Notes under the pieces: model-generated
Databases searched by the model: none
Seen by the model: the letters and a program-made list of their open reading frames with translations, nothing else
Told to the model about the DNA's origin: nothing
From: Pseudomonadales bacterium
GTDB taxonomy: Bacteria > Pseudomonadota > Gammaproteobacteria > Pseudomonadales > Ketobacteraceae
DNA: 64,000 nt
Assembly (NCBI GenBank): GCA_020062665.1
Contig: JAGUVW010000021.1
Coordinates: 1 to 64,000 of the forward strand
Direction: 5' to 3'
Made by a program: the position numbers and the translations under genes
Shown here: positions 42,633 to 50,581 of the stretch, piece by piece
Layout of the letters: each line of letters begins with the position of its first letter
Numbering within the stretch: the stretch's first letter is position 1

Positions 42633-44261
42633 ATGGATTCCCTGAACAAAAGTCAGCGTAGAGTCATCGCGGGTATGTCTGTCCGCTGGGATGAGGAGGC
42701 AGCCAAATCCGCCTATGAGCAAGGACTTTGGGTGCAAGACACCCTGGCAGATGCACTGAAAGGCGCTGCTTCGCAGACACCTGAACGCATTCTGATTGTC
42801 GATGGAAAGGTACGGCTTGACGCACGCACGCTGTATGAAAAATCCAAGTTGCTCGCTGGCGCCATGGCCCTGCGCTGCCCCCCAGGTAGCGTAGTCTCAT
42901 TCATGCTTCCCAACTGGCATGAAACGGCCGTCATCTACATGGCAGCAACGCTGGCGGGCATGATCGCTCACCCCATTCTGCCATCACTGCGCGAGCATGA
43001 TCTCCAATTCATGCTGACTGATGTCAAATGCCGAATGATCTTTATCCCTGAAGAATTTAGACAACATGATTACGCGAACATGTTGTCGCAGGTTCTCGAG
43101 CAGCTGGATGAACCACCTGAAGTCGTTGTACTGCGCGGTAGGGATCGTTCATTTACATCCTATGAATCCCTTCTTCTGAATACGCCCTACCGCCAACTGC
43201 CTGATATCGATGCCAACGCGGTACGCATGGTCATGTACACATCCGGCACCACAGGCAAGCCCAAGGGAGTCATGCATAGCCACAACTCCATTCATGCCCT
43301 CATCCGGCAGATCGGCAAACACTGGATGGTTCACCCTGGGGATACATTCTTGGTAGCGTCGCCCATCAGCCATATCGGCGGCTCCATTTACGCATTCGAA
43401 TGCCCATTGTTACTGGGTGCAACCGCAGTACTGATGGAAAGCTGGAATGCCGACGATGCCGTAGAAATCATGGCGTCAGAACACTGCACCCATTTCGCCG
43501 GTGCAACTCCCTTCCTGACTCAGACACTGGCCGCAGCCAAGCGCGCAGGCACGCGCCTTCCGAGTCTGAAATTGTTTGTATGTGGAGGTGCATCAGTTTC
43601 ACCATCCCTAATTCGCGAAGCTGCAGAATATTTCGAACGCGCGATAGTGACTCGTGTGTACGGCTCCACCGAAGTTCCGGTCATGACCATTGGAGCGACA
43701 AACGATGCAGCACATGCCGCCGACACCGATGGCCGACCAGGCATTGCACACATAAGACTTTCCAGTAATGGGAACAGCATTACAGGCAGCGGCGAGATTC
43801 TGGCAAAAGGGCCGCAAATGTTGGTCGGCTATCTTCACCCTGAAGACGAAATCGGCGCGTTTGATGCCGAAGGATATTTCCGCACCGGTGATCTTGGCCA
43901 TTGGGTAGATCAGGAATATCTGGTCATCACCGGTCGGGCCAAGGACATCATTATTCGTCACGGAGAAAACATTGCACCCAAGGAAGTGGAAGATATCCTG
44001 ATCAGCCATCCCGCCATTGCCGAAATTGCCATTGTCGGGCTTCCTGATTCCAAAACAGGAGAACGGGCCTGTGCTGTCATCGTCCCCAGGGGATCTGTAA
44101 AACCCACCGTCACAGATCTAGCAGAATTTCTGGCGACCAAGGGCGTTGCGAAGTTCAAATTTCCAGAACAGGTTGTGATATGGAATGCGCTCCCAAAAAA
44201 TGACGCTGGGAAGATTCTTAAACACAAAATACGTGTCGATCTTATCGGAACGTCATCCTGA
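42633..44261 (+). CDS. AMP-forming acyl-CoA synthetase (FadD-like)
   Basis: 542 residues from ATG 42633, with AGGAGG about 12 bases upstream (the frame opens at 42579). The ATP loop is canonical, YTSGTTGKPKGVMHSH; then VYGSTEVPVM, RTGDLGHW, and TGRAKDIIIRHGENIAPKEV. The catalytic Lys is in KNDAGKILKHKI. It is the most canonical of the four ligases here and belongs to a third branch. Monocistronic, between divergent and convergent - strand genes. It activates a fatty or alicyclic acid. Confidence 0.92.
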   Translation: MDSLNKSQRRVIAGMSVRWDEEAAKSAYEQGLWVQDTLADALKGAASQTPERILIVDGKVRLDARTLYEKSKLLAGAMALRCPPGSVVSFMLPNWHETAVIYMAATLAGMIAHPILPSLREHDLQFMLTDVKCRMIFIPEEFRQHDYANMLSQVLEQLDEPPEVVVLRGRDRSFTSYESLLLNTPYRQLPDIDANAVRMVMYTSGTTGKPKGVMHSHNSIHALIRQIGKHWMVHPGDTFLVASPISHIGGSIYAFECPLLLGATAVLMESWNADDAVEIMASEHCTHFAGATPFLTQTLAAAKRAGTRLPSLKLFVCGGASVSPSLIREAAEYFERAIVTRVYGSTEVPVMTIGATNDAAHAADTDGRPGIAHIRLSSNGNSITGSGEILAKGPQMLVGYLHPEDEIGAFDAEGYFRTGDLGHWVDQEYLVITGRAKDIIIRHGENIAPKEVEDILISHPAIAEIAIVGLPDSKTGERACAVIVPRGSVKPTVTDLAEFLATKGVAKFKFPEQVVIWNALPKNDAGKILKHKIRVDLIGTSS

Positions 44262-44296
44262 CCCTAACCAAATGTCAAATCTTCAGCCCTAAGCGC

Positions 44297-44322
44297 AAAA
44301 AAAAAGCCGGCTGGTAGCCGGC
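44297..44322 (-). terminator. Rho-independent terminator (leftward)
   Basis: Stem GCCGGC (44306-44311), loop TGGTA, GCCGGC (44317-44322), with nine A residues at 44297-44305, which form a U-run when read leftward. It ends the amidohydrolase transcript (gene ends 44439); the stem may also stop the + ligase transcript. Confidence 0.85.
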
Positions 44323-44438
44323 AAACGACAAGAAGTTCGATTAAAGAGCAGCACCAGATCTTAGCCCTCAAGATGGGTACGACTCATGTCCATCGATGGA
44401 TCGCAAATGACACTGCAATCCATGGGTCAGATTAACCC

Positions 44439-45632
44439 CTACTGCAGCGAGCCAGAACGCTCCAGCAGACCAAGCAGATTCCCACCCATCACTTTCTTCT
44501 TCTCAGCGTCTGTATATGCATCCAGCCTGTTGATGAAGTCCAGAGGACTTGCGACACCTTCTGGGTGCGGATAGTCACTGCCGAAAAGCACACGATCAGC
44601 GCCGACCGCTTCACGAAGAATATCCAGGGAGTCCTCATAGAACGGTGCAACGTAGACATTTTCCTTGAAGCGCTGAACTGGATCGTACTTGAACTCCTGC
44701 GGAAAGACCTTGTGCGCTTTCGCCATCGTCTTCAGCAAATCGCCCACCCAGGCAGCACCATTTTCAATGGTGGCCACTTTGACATCCGGAAACCGGTCGA
44801 ACACACCATGACAGATGAGCGCTGTGATCGTATCCGCGATAACGCGAGCAGCCGGCTTGAGAATGTGGCTGAAAGCCGACGGCGCGAAAGGCCTGAATTC
44901 ATTCCCGCCAATCCACATACGCACAAAACGATCGTATCCACTGTCCGATGCGTGCATGGAAACAAATATTTTCGATTCATTGATTCGAGCCCAGAACGGA
45001 TCGAATTCCTTGAAGCCAGGTGAGCGCGAGCCTGCAATGCCTGGAACAGGTGCAGGACGAACCAGTACAGTCTTGGCGCCATTCTTCAATGCCCACTCAA
45101 GTTCATTCACCGCCCAATCGATGTCAGCCAGACTGATCACTGGCGCGGTAAAGATCCGGTTCTTGCGGTTGAAATTCCACTCTTCCAGCATCCACTGGTT
45201 CAGAGAATGCATGATCGCGCACATGGCCTTGATGTCATACTGACCCATGCGCTCCTCAACGGCCGACACCAGCGTGGGGAACATCAATGCCCCCGTCACG
45301 CCCTGTTCGTCCAGCTCTTTCAGACGATCTTCACCTGTACGCCAGGCGGTTTTTGCGGAGATCGGTTTCCCCATGCTTTCACGCATGGTCATCCCCTCGG
45401 GATTTTTCCCCGAGTACCAGTCCACAAGCTTGCCAGGTGCAGCAACATGATCAAACGTGGGATCAGGAATGTAATCTGTAATCTGACCACCGATAGCCAA
45501 CTTGGTACGACCATTAACCTGCACGTACGAAATAGCGTGTTTGTATTCCTTGGGAAGATGCCGCATAAGTGCTTCAGGCGGCTCATAAAAATGATGGTCT
45601 GCGTCATAAGTTGGATACGGTAAGCCAGACAT
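44439..45632 (-). CDS. Amidohydrolase-2 family (ACMSD-like TIM-barrel) hydrolase/decarboxylase
   Basis: 397 residues from ATG 45632, with AAAGGTGA at a good distance (the frame opens at 45656). The N-terminal metal motif is DADHHFYEPPEAL, the variant found in many amidohydrolase-2 enzymes instead of HxH. Later conserved parts are ISVLADI-like strands, IENGAAWVGDLL, and the C-terminal metal Asp in FGSDYPHPEG. The family includes decarboxylases and C-C or amide hydrolases, often for ring-cleavage products. The gene has a well-formed palindrome over its -35 region (45691-45710) and a terminator at 44297, so it is a single-gene unit. Confidence 0.85.
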   Translation of the reverse strand: MSGLPYPTYDADHHFYEPPEALMRHLPKEYKHAISYVQVNGRTKLAIGGQITDYIPDPTFDHVAAPGKLVDWYSGKNPEGMTMRESMGKPISAKTAWRTGEDRLKELDEQGVTGALMFPTLVSAVEERMGQYDIKAMCAIMHSLNQWMLEEWNFNRKNRIFTAPVISLADIDWAVNELEWALKNGAKTVLVRPAPVPGIAGSRSPGFKEFDPFWARINESKIFVSMHASDSGYDRFVRMWIGGNEFRPFAPSAFSHILKPAARVIADTITALICHGVFDRFPDVKVATIENGAAWVGDLLKTMAKAHKVFPQEFKYDPVQRFKENVYVAPFYEDSLDILREAVGADRVLFGSDYPHPEGVASPLDFINRLDAYTDAEKKKVMGGNLLGLLERSGSLQ

Positions 45633-45667
45633 GATGTCACCTTTCATCTTGATCATTGGTTTATATT

Positions 45668-45710
45668 AGAGTATCGAAGGATACCCCATTAGTCAACAAC
45701 ACTGTTGACT
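45668..45710 (-). promoter_or_regulatory. Promoter and palindromic operator of the amidohydrolase
   Basis: Perfect inverted repeat AGTCAACA-ACAC-TGTTGACT (45691-45710). On the - strand one arm supplies TTGACT as -35 (45691-45696), followed after 17 bp by TACTCT (45668-45673). The remaining 286 bp up to 45996 showed no gene or other clear signal. Confidence 0.65.
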
Positions 45711-45996
45711 TATATCAACCAACTAATGTCCTTTTTTCCATTACTGACGACAACGCCAATTCACATTGATCCTGCCTGATGCTGCTTCTAATTGCCTCAG
45801 CCAACCGCGATGATCGCAAATACGAACGATCGACAAACCCGATCTCTGCTTAGCATGACACTCAACATGACCGTCAGGATTGGACCAATCCCACCAAAAT
45901 CCCAAAGCGCATGTCTATTTTTTGAGTGCCATGTTTCCATTAGAAACCGGGTTCGTTGTCGCTCTAGCTAGATAGCACTTCTACTAATAACCAACT

Positions 45997-46317
45997 TTAT
46001 TTTGCAACCGGCGTACCGGAAAACAAAATCTTCGCCATAGCTGCTTTTATATGCCCGCTGATATTGTTGTTCTCGTCGAGCGTAGCGATGTAACTTACAG
46101 TGAGCTTCATGGGCGAGGTGATTTTGCTCTTCCAGGAAAGAGTTTGGCCGTCAAACTTGCCATCTTCAATATCCTGGACACCAAACTTTTCATTCGAAAT
46201 TGTTCCAACAAGAACGTCTCCCTCGGATTTCAGCGTAACAATGCTTTTCTGCTCACCGCCCGGTGCTTTTACAGTAATATCCCATGCTCCGTCGATGGCT
46301 GTTGCTGTAGTAGACAT
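45997..46317 (-). CDS. Small protein consisting only of the shared C-terminal domain
   Basis: 106 residues from ATG 46317 (GGGAG eight bases upstream). The start reads IDGAWDITVKAPGGE and aligns without gaps to IDGDWKMVLSTPVGP of the molybdenum hydroxylase tail and VEGTWTVTVKSPTGP of the P450 tail. The second half (SPMKLTVSYIATLD...NISGHIK) aligns to KPLKITLKYNLTVEGNRISG with a one-residue insertion. Alternating strands suggest a small beta-barrel or sandwich. No signal peptide, so it is cytoplasmic. No function is known to me; it could be a free partner or ligand-binding protein for the same chemistry. It has its own palindrome at 46458. Confidence 0.82.
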   Translation of the reverse strand: MSTTATAIDGAWDITVKAPGGEQKSIVTLKSEGDVLVGTISNEKFGVQDIEDGKFDGQTLSWKSKITSPMKLTVSYIATLDENNNISGHIKAAMAKILFSGTPVAK

Positions 46318-46457
46318 GATTTTCTCCCAAACATTATTGTTGTGAATGCGTGCTAAATATCGCCACACTTATGCGCAACTATACATGCGACATAAAACGG
46401 AAACCACTCAGAATAAGAGAAATTGCCGCTAAAAAACGAATTTTTCTCGAAGCCTGA

Positions 46458-46475
46458 TATTCAAAATATTGAATA
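46458..46475 (-). promoter_or_regulatory. Palindrome upstream of the orphan-domain gene
   Basis: TATTCAA-AATA-TTGAATA (46458-46475), perfect 7-bp arms, about 140 bp upstream of the start at 46317 in a 202-bp gene-free gap. Candidate operator; it contains ATATTGAA, part of the 32102/38542 box ending. Confidence 0.5.
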
Positions 46476-46519
46476 AAATGAGATCCTGCTTTGAGTCATC
46501 TTAAACCGCAAATAACCGC

Positions 46520-47377
46520 TTATCTAATTGACTGAAGAATCACTGTGGCAGTCGCAACAATCTTCCCTCCGTCTCCGGCGTCCAGCAATCTGATCATGAT
46601 CGCACTATGATCACTGGCATCACGCATGATCGAACCAATAGTCCGCAAAGGCCCGACCCGTACCGGTGCCACAAAGTGGATATTCACGTCAGCGGTTATC
46701 ATTCCTGGTCTCATGGCCTCGGCTGCAGCTTCTGCAACAACGGTTTGAGCACCACCATTGATCGTACCGATACTGTTAGCCACGTAGAACGAATTGGCAA
46801 CTTCAACTATTCCAGCATCACTGTTACACACCTTCAAGCCAATCCTGTCGTTCAACAGAAGCACATCTGAACACTCAGAGTTTCTTCTTCGTTCAATCCC
46901 GAGCCAGCGGATCGGATCATAGGATTCAACACCTTGAGCTGCATTCCTCGTGATTTTTGCGAACGTCGCAAGGCCTCGAGCCGCGACATTGAGGCGTAGC
47001 TTTCCAGGAACGGTGGAATCAATGCGATCCCGTAGCTCATCAAAGTCCTCAATACCGTTGCCTTCATAGACATCAGCGGAAACAAATACCACCTTCTTTC
47101 CGGCCTTCAACAATCTGACGTCAACCACAATCGGCCCATTCTTCAAAGGGCTGACACTTGTCAGGGACAGATGCTGTGTTGCAGTCCAATCAGGACTCCA
47201 GACCGCCAGAACAGGATCAGATGCAGCGACATCGATCATCGTTGCCACAACACTCAAACGAGCTGTTCGAATACCTGAACGAATATCGTCGGTCAGCGGG
47301 GCAAACATCAAACACCGCTCACGATCTATCAAACAGGAAGTCAAATCCAGATCAGAACAGAAGTTTCGCTGATTCAT
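46520..47377 (-). CDS. Tandem-hotdog acyl-CoA thioesterase-like protein
   Basis: 285 residues. Two hotdog-like halves can be seen: the first with TARLSVVATMIDVAASD then a strand set around PIVVDVRLLKAGKKVVFVSADV, the second with NSIGTINGGAQTVVAEAAAEAM and ADVNIHFVAPVRVGPLRTIG. The NGG-centred segment of the second half is the typical PaaI/YbgC-like thioesterase helix region. It would hydrolyse an acyl-CoA or bind one. The ribosome site at 47377 is poor; a later ATG at 47308 is an alternative start. It lies between the orphan-domain gene and two SDRs. Confidence 0.72.
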   Translation of the reverse strand: MNQRNFCSDLDLTSCLIDRERCLMFAPLTDDIRSGIRTARLSVVATMIDVAASDPVLAVWSPDWTATQHLSLTSVSPLKNGPIVVDVRLLKAGKKVVFVSADVYEGNGIEDFDELRDRIDSTVPGKLRLNVAARGLATFAKITRNAAQGVESYDPIRWLGIERRRNSECSDVLLLNDRIGLKVCNSDAGIVEVANSFYVANSIGTINGGAQTVVAEAAAEAMRPGMITADVNIHFVAPVRVGPLRTIGSIMRDASDHSAIMIRLLDAGDGGKIVATATVILQSIR

Positions 47378-47468
47378 AAAGGGATGTTGCGTCTATTGAG
47401 TTCTTAAGATCAGACCCTACGGAGTAGGATCAAAAATCGCTTTCTATCCGCTGCGACCACCGCTCACC

Positions 47469-48281
47469 CTAAAGTCTTGAGGCGATCACACCGCCGTCAC
47501 ACAGTATATCCACACCTGTCAAATATCCGGCTTTTTTGCTCGCACAAAATGAAATCAACTCCGCAATCTCTTCAGGCCGGCCAAATCTCTTTAAAGCAGC
47601 TCTCTTTACCATTTCGGCAGAACCACTTCTTTCTTCAACGCGCCCCATCTCTGTATCAAAAGACCCAGGCGATACTGAGAGTATTCGCGCATTCTTTAAG
47701 CCAAATCTCGCTGCTCTTTTCCGGCACAGCCAGATGACAAAGTTTTTGCTGACCGCATATGAGTAGCCGTTTCGGTACAGTCCCTTCGGTATTAATCGAC
47801 ATGGAAGCAGGACTTTTTTGGTAAATGCATCGACGTCAACAAGTGCGTGGGAATAAGACCGGACAGGAATAATCAACCTAGGTAACATGTGTGCAGCCAT
47901 TGAAGCGACACAGACCAGTACAAAATCTTCTGACGCGATTTCATAGGCTGCTTCGACAACATTGAGTGTTCCTACCGCATTCACTCTCATGATGATGTCT
48001 GCGTCGGCCATTTGTGGGCTGATGCCCGCAGCATGAATCACTGATGCCACCCGACCTTTGCTGACCGCCAGTCTGAATGCCACCGCGATCGCTTGCCTGT
48101 CGGTAATGTCGCAGACCACTGAATCACAACTTATATTGAGTTGATGCAATTCAGCAGCGGCGGCATCCAGCCGGTCCTGACTGATATCGCAAATGACGAC
48201 ATGATGGTCGCGCCCGAGGACTTTTGCCGTGGCAAGTCCCATTCCACCTGCGCCTCCCGTGACAATTGAAACGTCTTTCAC
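47469..48281 (-). CDS. SDR-family dehydrogenase (hydroxysteroid/coniferyl-alcohol-dehydrogenase-like)
   Basis: 270 residues. TGGAGGMGLA (8-17), AAG in place of NNAG (84-86), S127 and Y175/K179 (YAVSK). A longer loop between the Ser and Tyr (about 48 residues, including the LLPCRLIPKGLYRNGYSY stretch) is seen in 3-alpha-hydroxysteroid and coniferyl-alcohol dehydrogenases. GTG start at 48281 overlapping the stop of the SDR at 48278 (GTGA), so the two are coupled. It probably oxidises a bulky alcohol. Confidence 0.85.
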   Translation of the reverse strand: MKDVSIVTGGAGGMGLATAKVLGRDHHVVICDISQDRLDAAAAELHQLNISCDSVVCDITDRQAIAVAFRLAVSKGRVASVIHAAGISPQMADADIIMRVNAVGTLNVVEAAYEIASEDFVLVCVASMAAHMLPRLIIPVRSYSHALVDVDAFTKKVLLPCRLIPKGLYRNGYSYAVSKNFVIWLCRKRAARFGLKNARILSVSPGSFDTEMGRVEERSGSAEMVKRAALKRFGRPEEIAELISFCASKKAGYLTGVDILCDGGVIASRL

Positions 48282-49072
48282 TCAGGCACTATCCGTTCGC
48301 AGATTAGTGCTTCGGGTGCAACATACTTTGTCGTTGACCAGCCGCCGTCAAGCGCAATGGTTTGACCGTTGATATAACTACCCTCTTCAGATGCCAGAAA
48401 ATACACCGTGTTTGCGACATCATCTACGGTTCCATCCCGGTTGAACGGCGTTAATTCCTGATTGGTGCGCTGGAAGCCGGGATGATCCCAAGCGGCGGCT
48501 GTCATTTCGGTTTTCACAACACCTGGCGCCACTACATTGGAGCGTATTCCTTTGGCACCATATTGCGCGGCAAACGCCTGACTCATACCAATCATGCCTG
48601 CTTTGGCAGCGCAATAGATTCCGCCATCCAGCCCGCCCAACAAACCAAACACGGATCCAATATTTATAATGGACGCACCTGGTTTCATCGCCTTGAGCGA
48701 CTCGCGGGCAAAGCGGAACGGTGCCTTCAGGCTAACATCGAGCACTTCATCAATCATGTCATCGTCGGTTTCGCCAGGTGGCGCCCACTTTCCGGCACCC
48801 GCGTTGTTGACAAGACAGTCGAGTCTCCCGAATGCACGCAAAGCAAGATCCACTGCGCGTCCCGGAGCGTCTTTTCCCGTGACATCTGCCACCAGATATT
48901 CCACTTCGGTAATGTCAGCCAGTTCCTGTCTGAGCTGCACGAGACGTTGTTCGCGTCTGGCGACTGCCACTACTCGCCAACCCATTTTGGCAAACTTGCG
49001 GGCAATGGCATCACCAATGCCGGAGCTTGCACCTGTGACCAACACTACCGGATTACCTGATCCGTTGCTCAT
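48278..49072 (-). CDS. SDR-family dehydrogenase
   Basis: 264 residues from ATG 49072, with a very strong AAAGGAGG site (frame opens at 49141). TGASSGIGDA (13-22), NNAG (89-92), S140, Y153 and K157 (YCAAK). The C-terminus DGGWSTTKYVAPEAL marks the same subfamily as the SDR at 12684. First gene of a leftward pair with 47469 (4-bp overlap). The substrate is probably the same type of secondary alcohol as for 12684. Confidence 0.9.
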   Translation of the reverse strand: MSNGSGNPVVLVTGASSGIGDAIARKFAKMGWRVVAVARREQRLVQLRQELADITEVEYLVADVTGKDAPGRAVDLALRAFGRLDCLVNNAGAGKWAPPGETDDDMIDEVLDVSLKAPFRFARESLKAMKPGASIINIGSVFGLLGGLDGGIYCAAKAGMIGMSQAFAAQYGAKGIRSNVVAPGVVKTEMTAAAWDHPGFQRTNQELTPFNRDGTVDDVANTVYFLASEEGSYINGQTIALDGGWSTTKYVAPEALICERIVPE

Positions 49073-49557
49073 GACCCCTCCTTTCTCTAATCTATTGCAA
49101 TTTACGAAATCGGGAACATGCCCGGAGAACCGCAATCTCAACTATTTTTCCGCCCGTTGTAGTCATCAGCAAAGCAACCGGTATGTTACGCACAATGTAA
49201 TTTGCCTGACGAGAAGATCAGTCATTGATTGCCATCACAATGCAGCCGCAGGCACTTGAATACGCCTCTTCAGACTAGTTGCCGCAGATTTCTATCCAGG
49301 CAAGACCGATCGCCTGCCCATTCCCCTCGGCCAGATTTCCTGCGACTGACAACCAGTCAGCCTGCGCTGACGGTAGAGTCCGCAGCACGAACTGTCAGGA
49401 CGTCCTTCATGTCCCATGCTACAACTGGCCGGCAGTCGCGCACCTTTGGTGTTCATTCCAGGGCATAACGCCCCAACGTCTGGCTTGATACGGGAAGCCT
49501 GCCGCTCCTCACCACACCCAAGCGTTCATGCGGACCTCTTCGGGAAGGCAAAAGATC
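49073..49557 (+). promoter_or_regulatory. Divergent intergenic region with an AraC-type half-site
   Basis: 485 bp without a gene, between the SDR pair (-) and the crotonase (+). It contains CGAACTGTCAGGA at 49388-49400, identical to 55706-55718 next to the araC gene at 54578. A CTGAC-N5-GTCAG repeat (49346-49360) lies just upstream. A third short palindrome GGACGTCC overlaps at 49398-49405. No clear -35/-10 pair was found, which suits an activator-dependent promoter. Confidence 0.5.
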
Positions 49558-50538
49558 ATGAAAGAATCCCCAAGTATTGAAGAACTTAAAGAGGAAGCGA
49601 AACAATACATTCGCTACGAGAAGGACACGGACAACAAGATCGCATACCTGACTTTCAACCGGCCAGAGTCCCTGAATGCCACAACGACGGGTATGCGCCA
49701 GTACTACGCCGACCTGGTGTTCAAGGCCAATGTCGATGATGACGTCAAAGTGTTGGTCATTCGCGGAGAGGGCAAGCACTTTGGCAGCGGCGGTGACTTG
49801 CAGGAACAGGCTGACATGTACGGAGAATCCAGTGAAGACATGTCATTGCTGCATGAATTTGGCATCAACGATCCTGGCATCAAATACCCTCCCAGAGGTT
49901 CCTACCGCTTCCTCCATAGCATGACGGATCACTACGCCAAAGCGCCTGCAGGTAATCGTCCGCTGCAGGAATTCAAGAAAATCAGCATCGTTGAGACAAA
50001 AGGCTACTGTTACGGCTGGCACTTCTACCAGGCCGCGGACGCAGACTTGCTCATCGCATCTGAAGACACGTTGTTTGGACACCCCGCATTTCGCTATGCC
50101 GGTTGGGGGCCGCGGATGTGGACCTGGATTGAGCAGATCGGTTTGCGAAAGTTTTCCGAAATTTTGTTTACAGGTCGTCCTTTCACCGCGGCGGAGATGT
50201 ACGAAACCAACTTCATCAATAGCGTTGTCCCATTGGAAAAACTCGAAGAAGAAACCAGAAAGTACGCACTGGCTTGTTCACGAACCCGCCCCACCGATGT
50301 TGTTCAGGTGCAAAAGACCTTTCTGGAACTCTATAAACAATACCGTGGTGAATACATGGGCAGCCTGTTGACCGGATTCGTGGAAGGCATGCTCCCTTTG
50401 ATGAGCAACGACCGCAAAAACCAGCCCGGCGTTGACAGCGAAACATTCGAAAAAGGCCTCAATAACGTAGTCAAGGACATCGATATGTCCTACCCCCCGG
50501 AGTGGCGAATGGGAATGTCAAACCGGAAAAAGCCCTGA
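49558..50538 (+). CDS. Crotonase-superfamily protein lacking the standard catalytic glutamates
   Basis: 326 residues from ATG 49558. The crotonase fold is clear: LTFNRPESLNATTTGMRQYY, the first oxyanion-hole region RGEGKHFGSGGDLQEQ, and the second region VETKGYCYGWHFYQAADADL followed by LIASEDTLFGHPAFRYAGWG. In true enoyl-CoA hydratases the two acid residues lie in CEL and PE of these segments; here they are replaced (FYQ and PA). So hydration is unlikely; isomerisation, C-C bond cleavage or decarboxylation is possible. Longer than the usual 260 residues, with a 60-residue C-terminal tail. It heads the unit with hyuB and hyuA. Confidence 0.85.
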   Translation: MKESPSIEELKEEAKQYIRYEKDTDNKIAYLTFNRPESLNATTTGMRQYYADLVFKANVDDDVKVLVIRGEGKHFGSGGDLQEQADMYGESSEDMSLLHEFGINDPGIKYPPRGSYRFLHSMTDHYAKAPAGNRPLQEFKKISIVETKGYCYGWHFYQAADADLLIASEDTLFGHPAFRYAGWGPRMWTWIEQIGLRKFSEILFTGRPFTAAEMYETNFINSVVPLEKLEEETRKYALACSRTRPTDVVQVQKTFLELYKQYRGEYMGSLLTGFVEGMLPLMSNDRKNQPGVDSETFEKGLNNVVKDIDMSYPPEWRMGMSNRKKP

Positions 50539-50581
50539 ATTCCGCAAAAGCTCGACACGCTCATGCATAAGGAACGTCATC

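Noticed and set aside
49558-50538. Simple annotation as enoyl-CoA hydratase
   Set aside because: Both catalytic glutamate positions are substituted, so only crotonase-superfamily membership is claimed.
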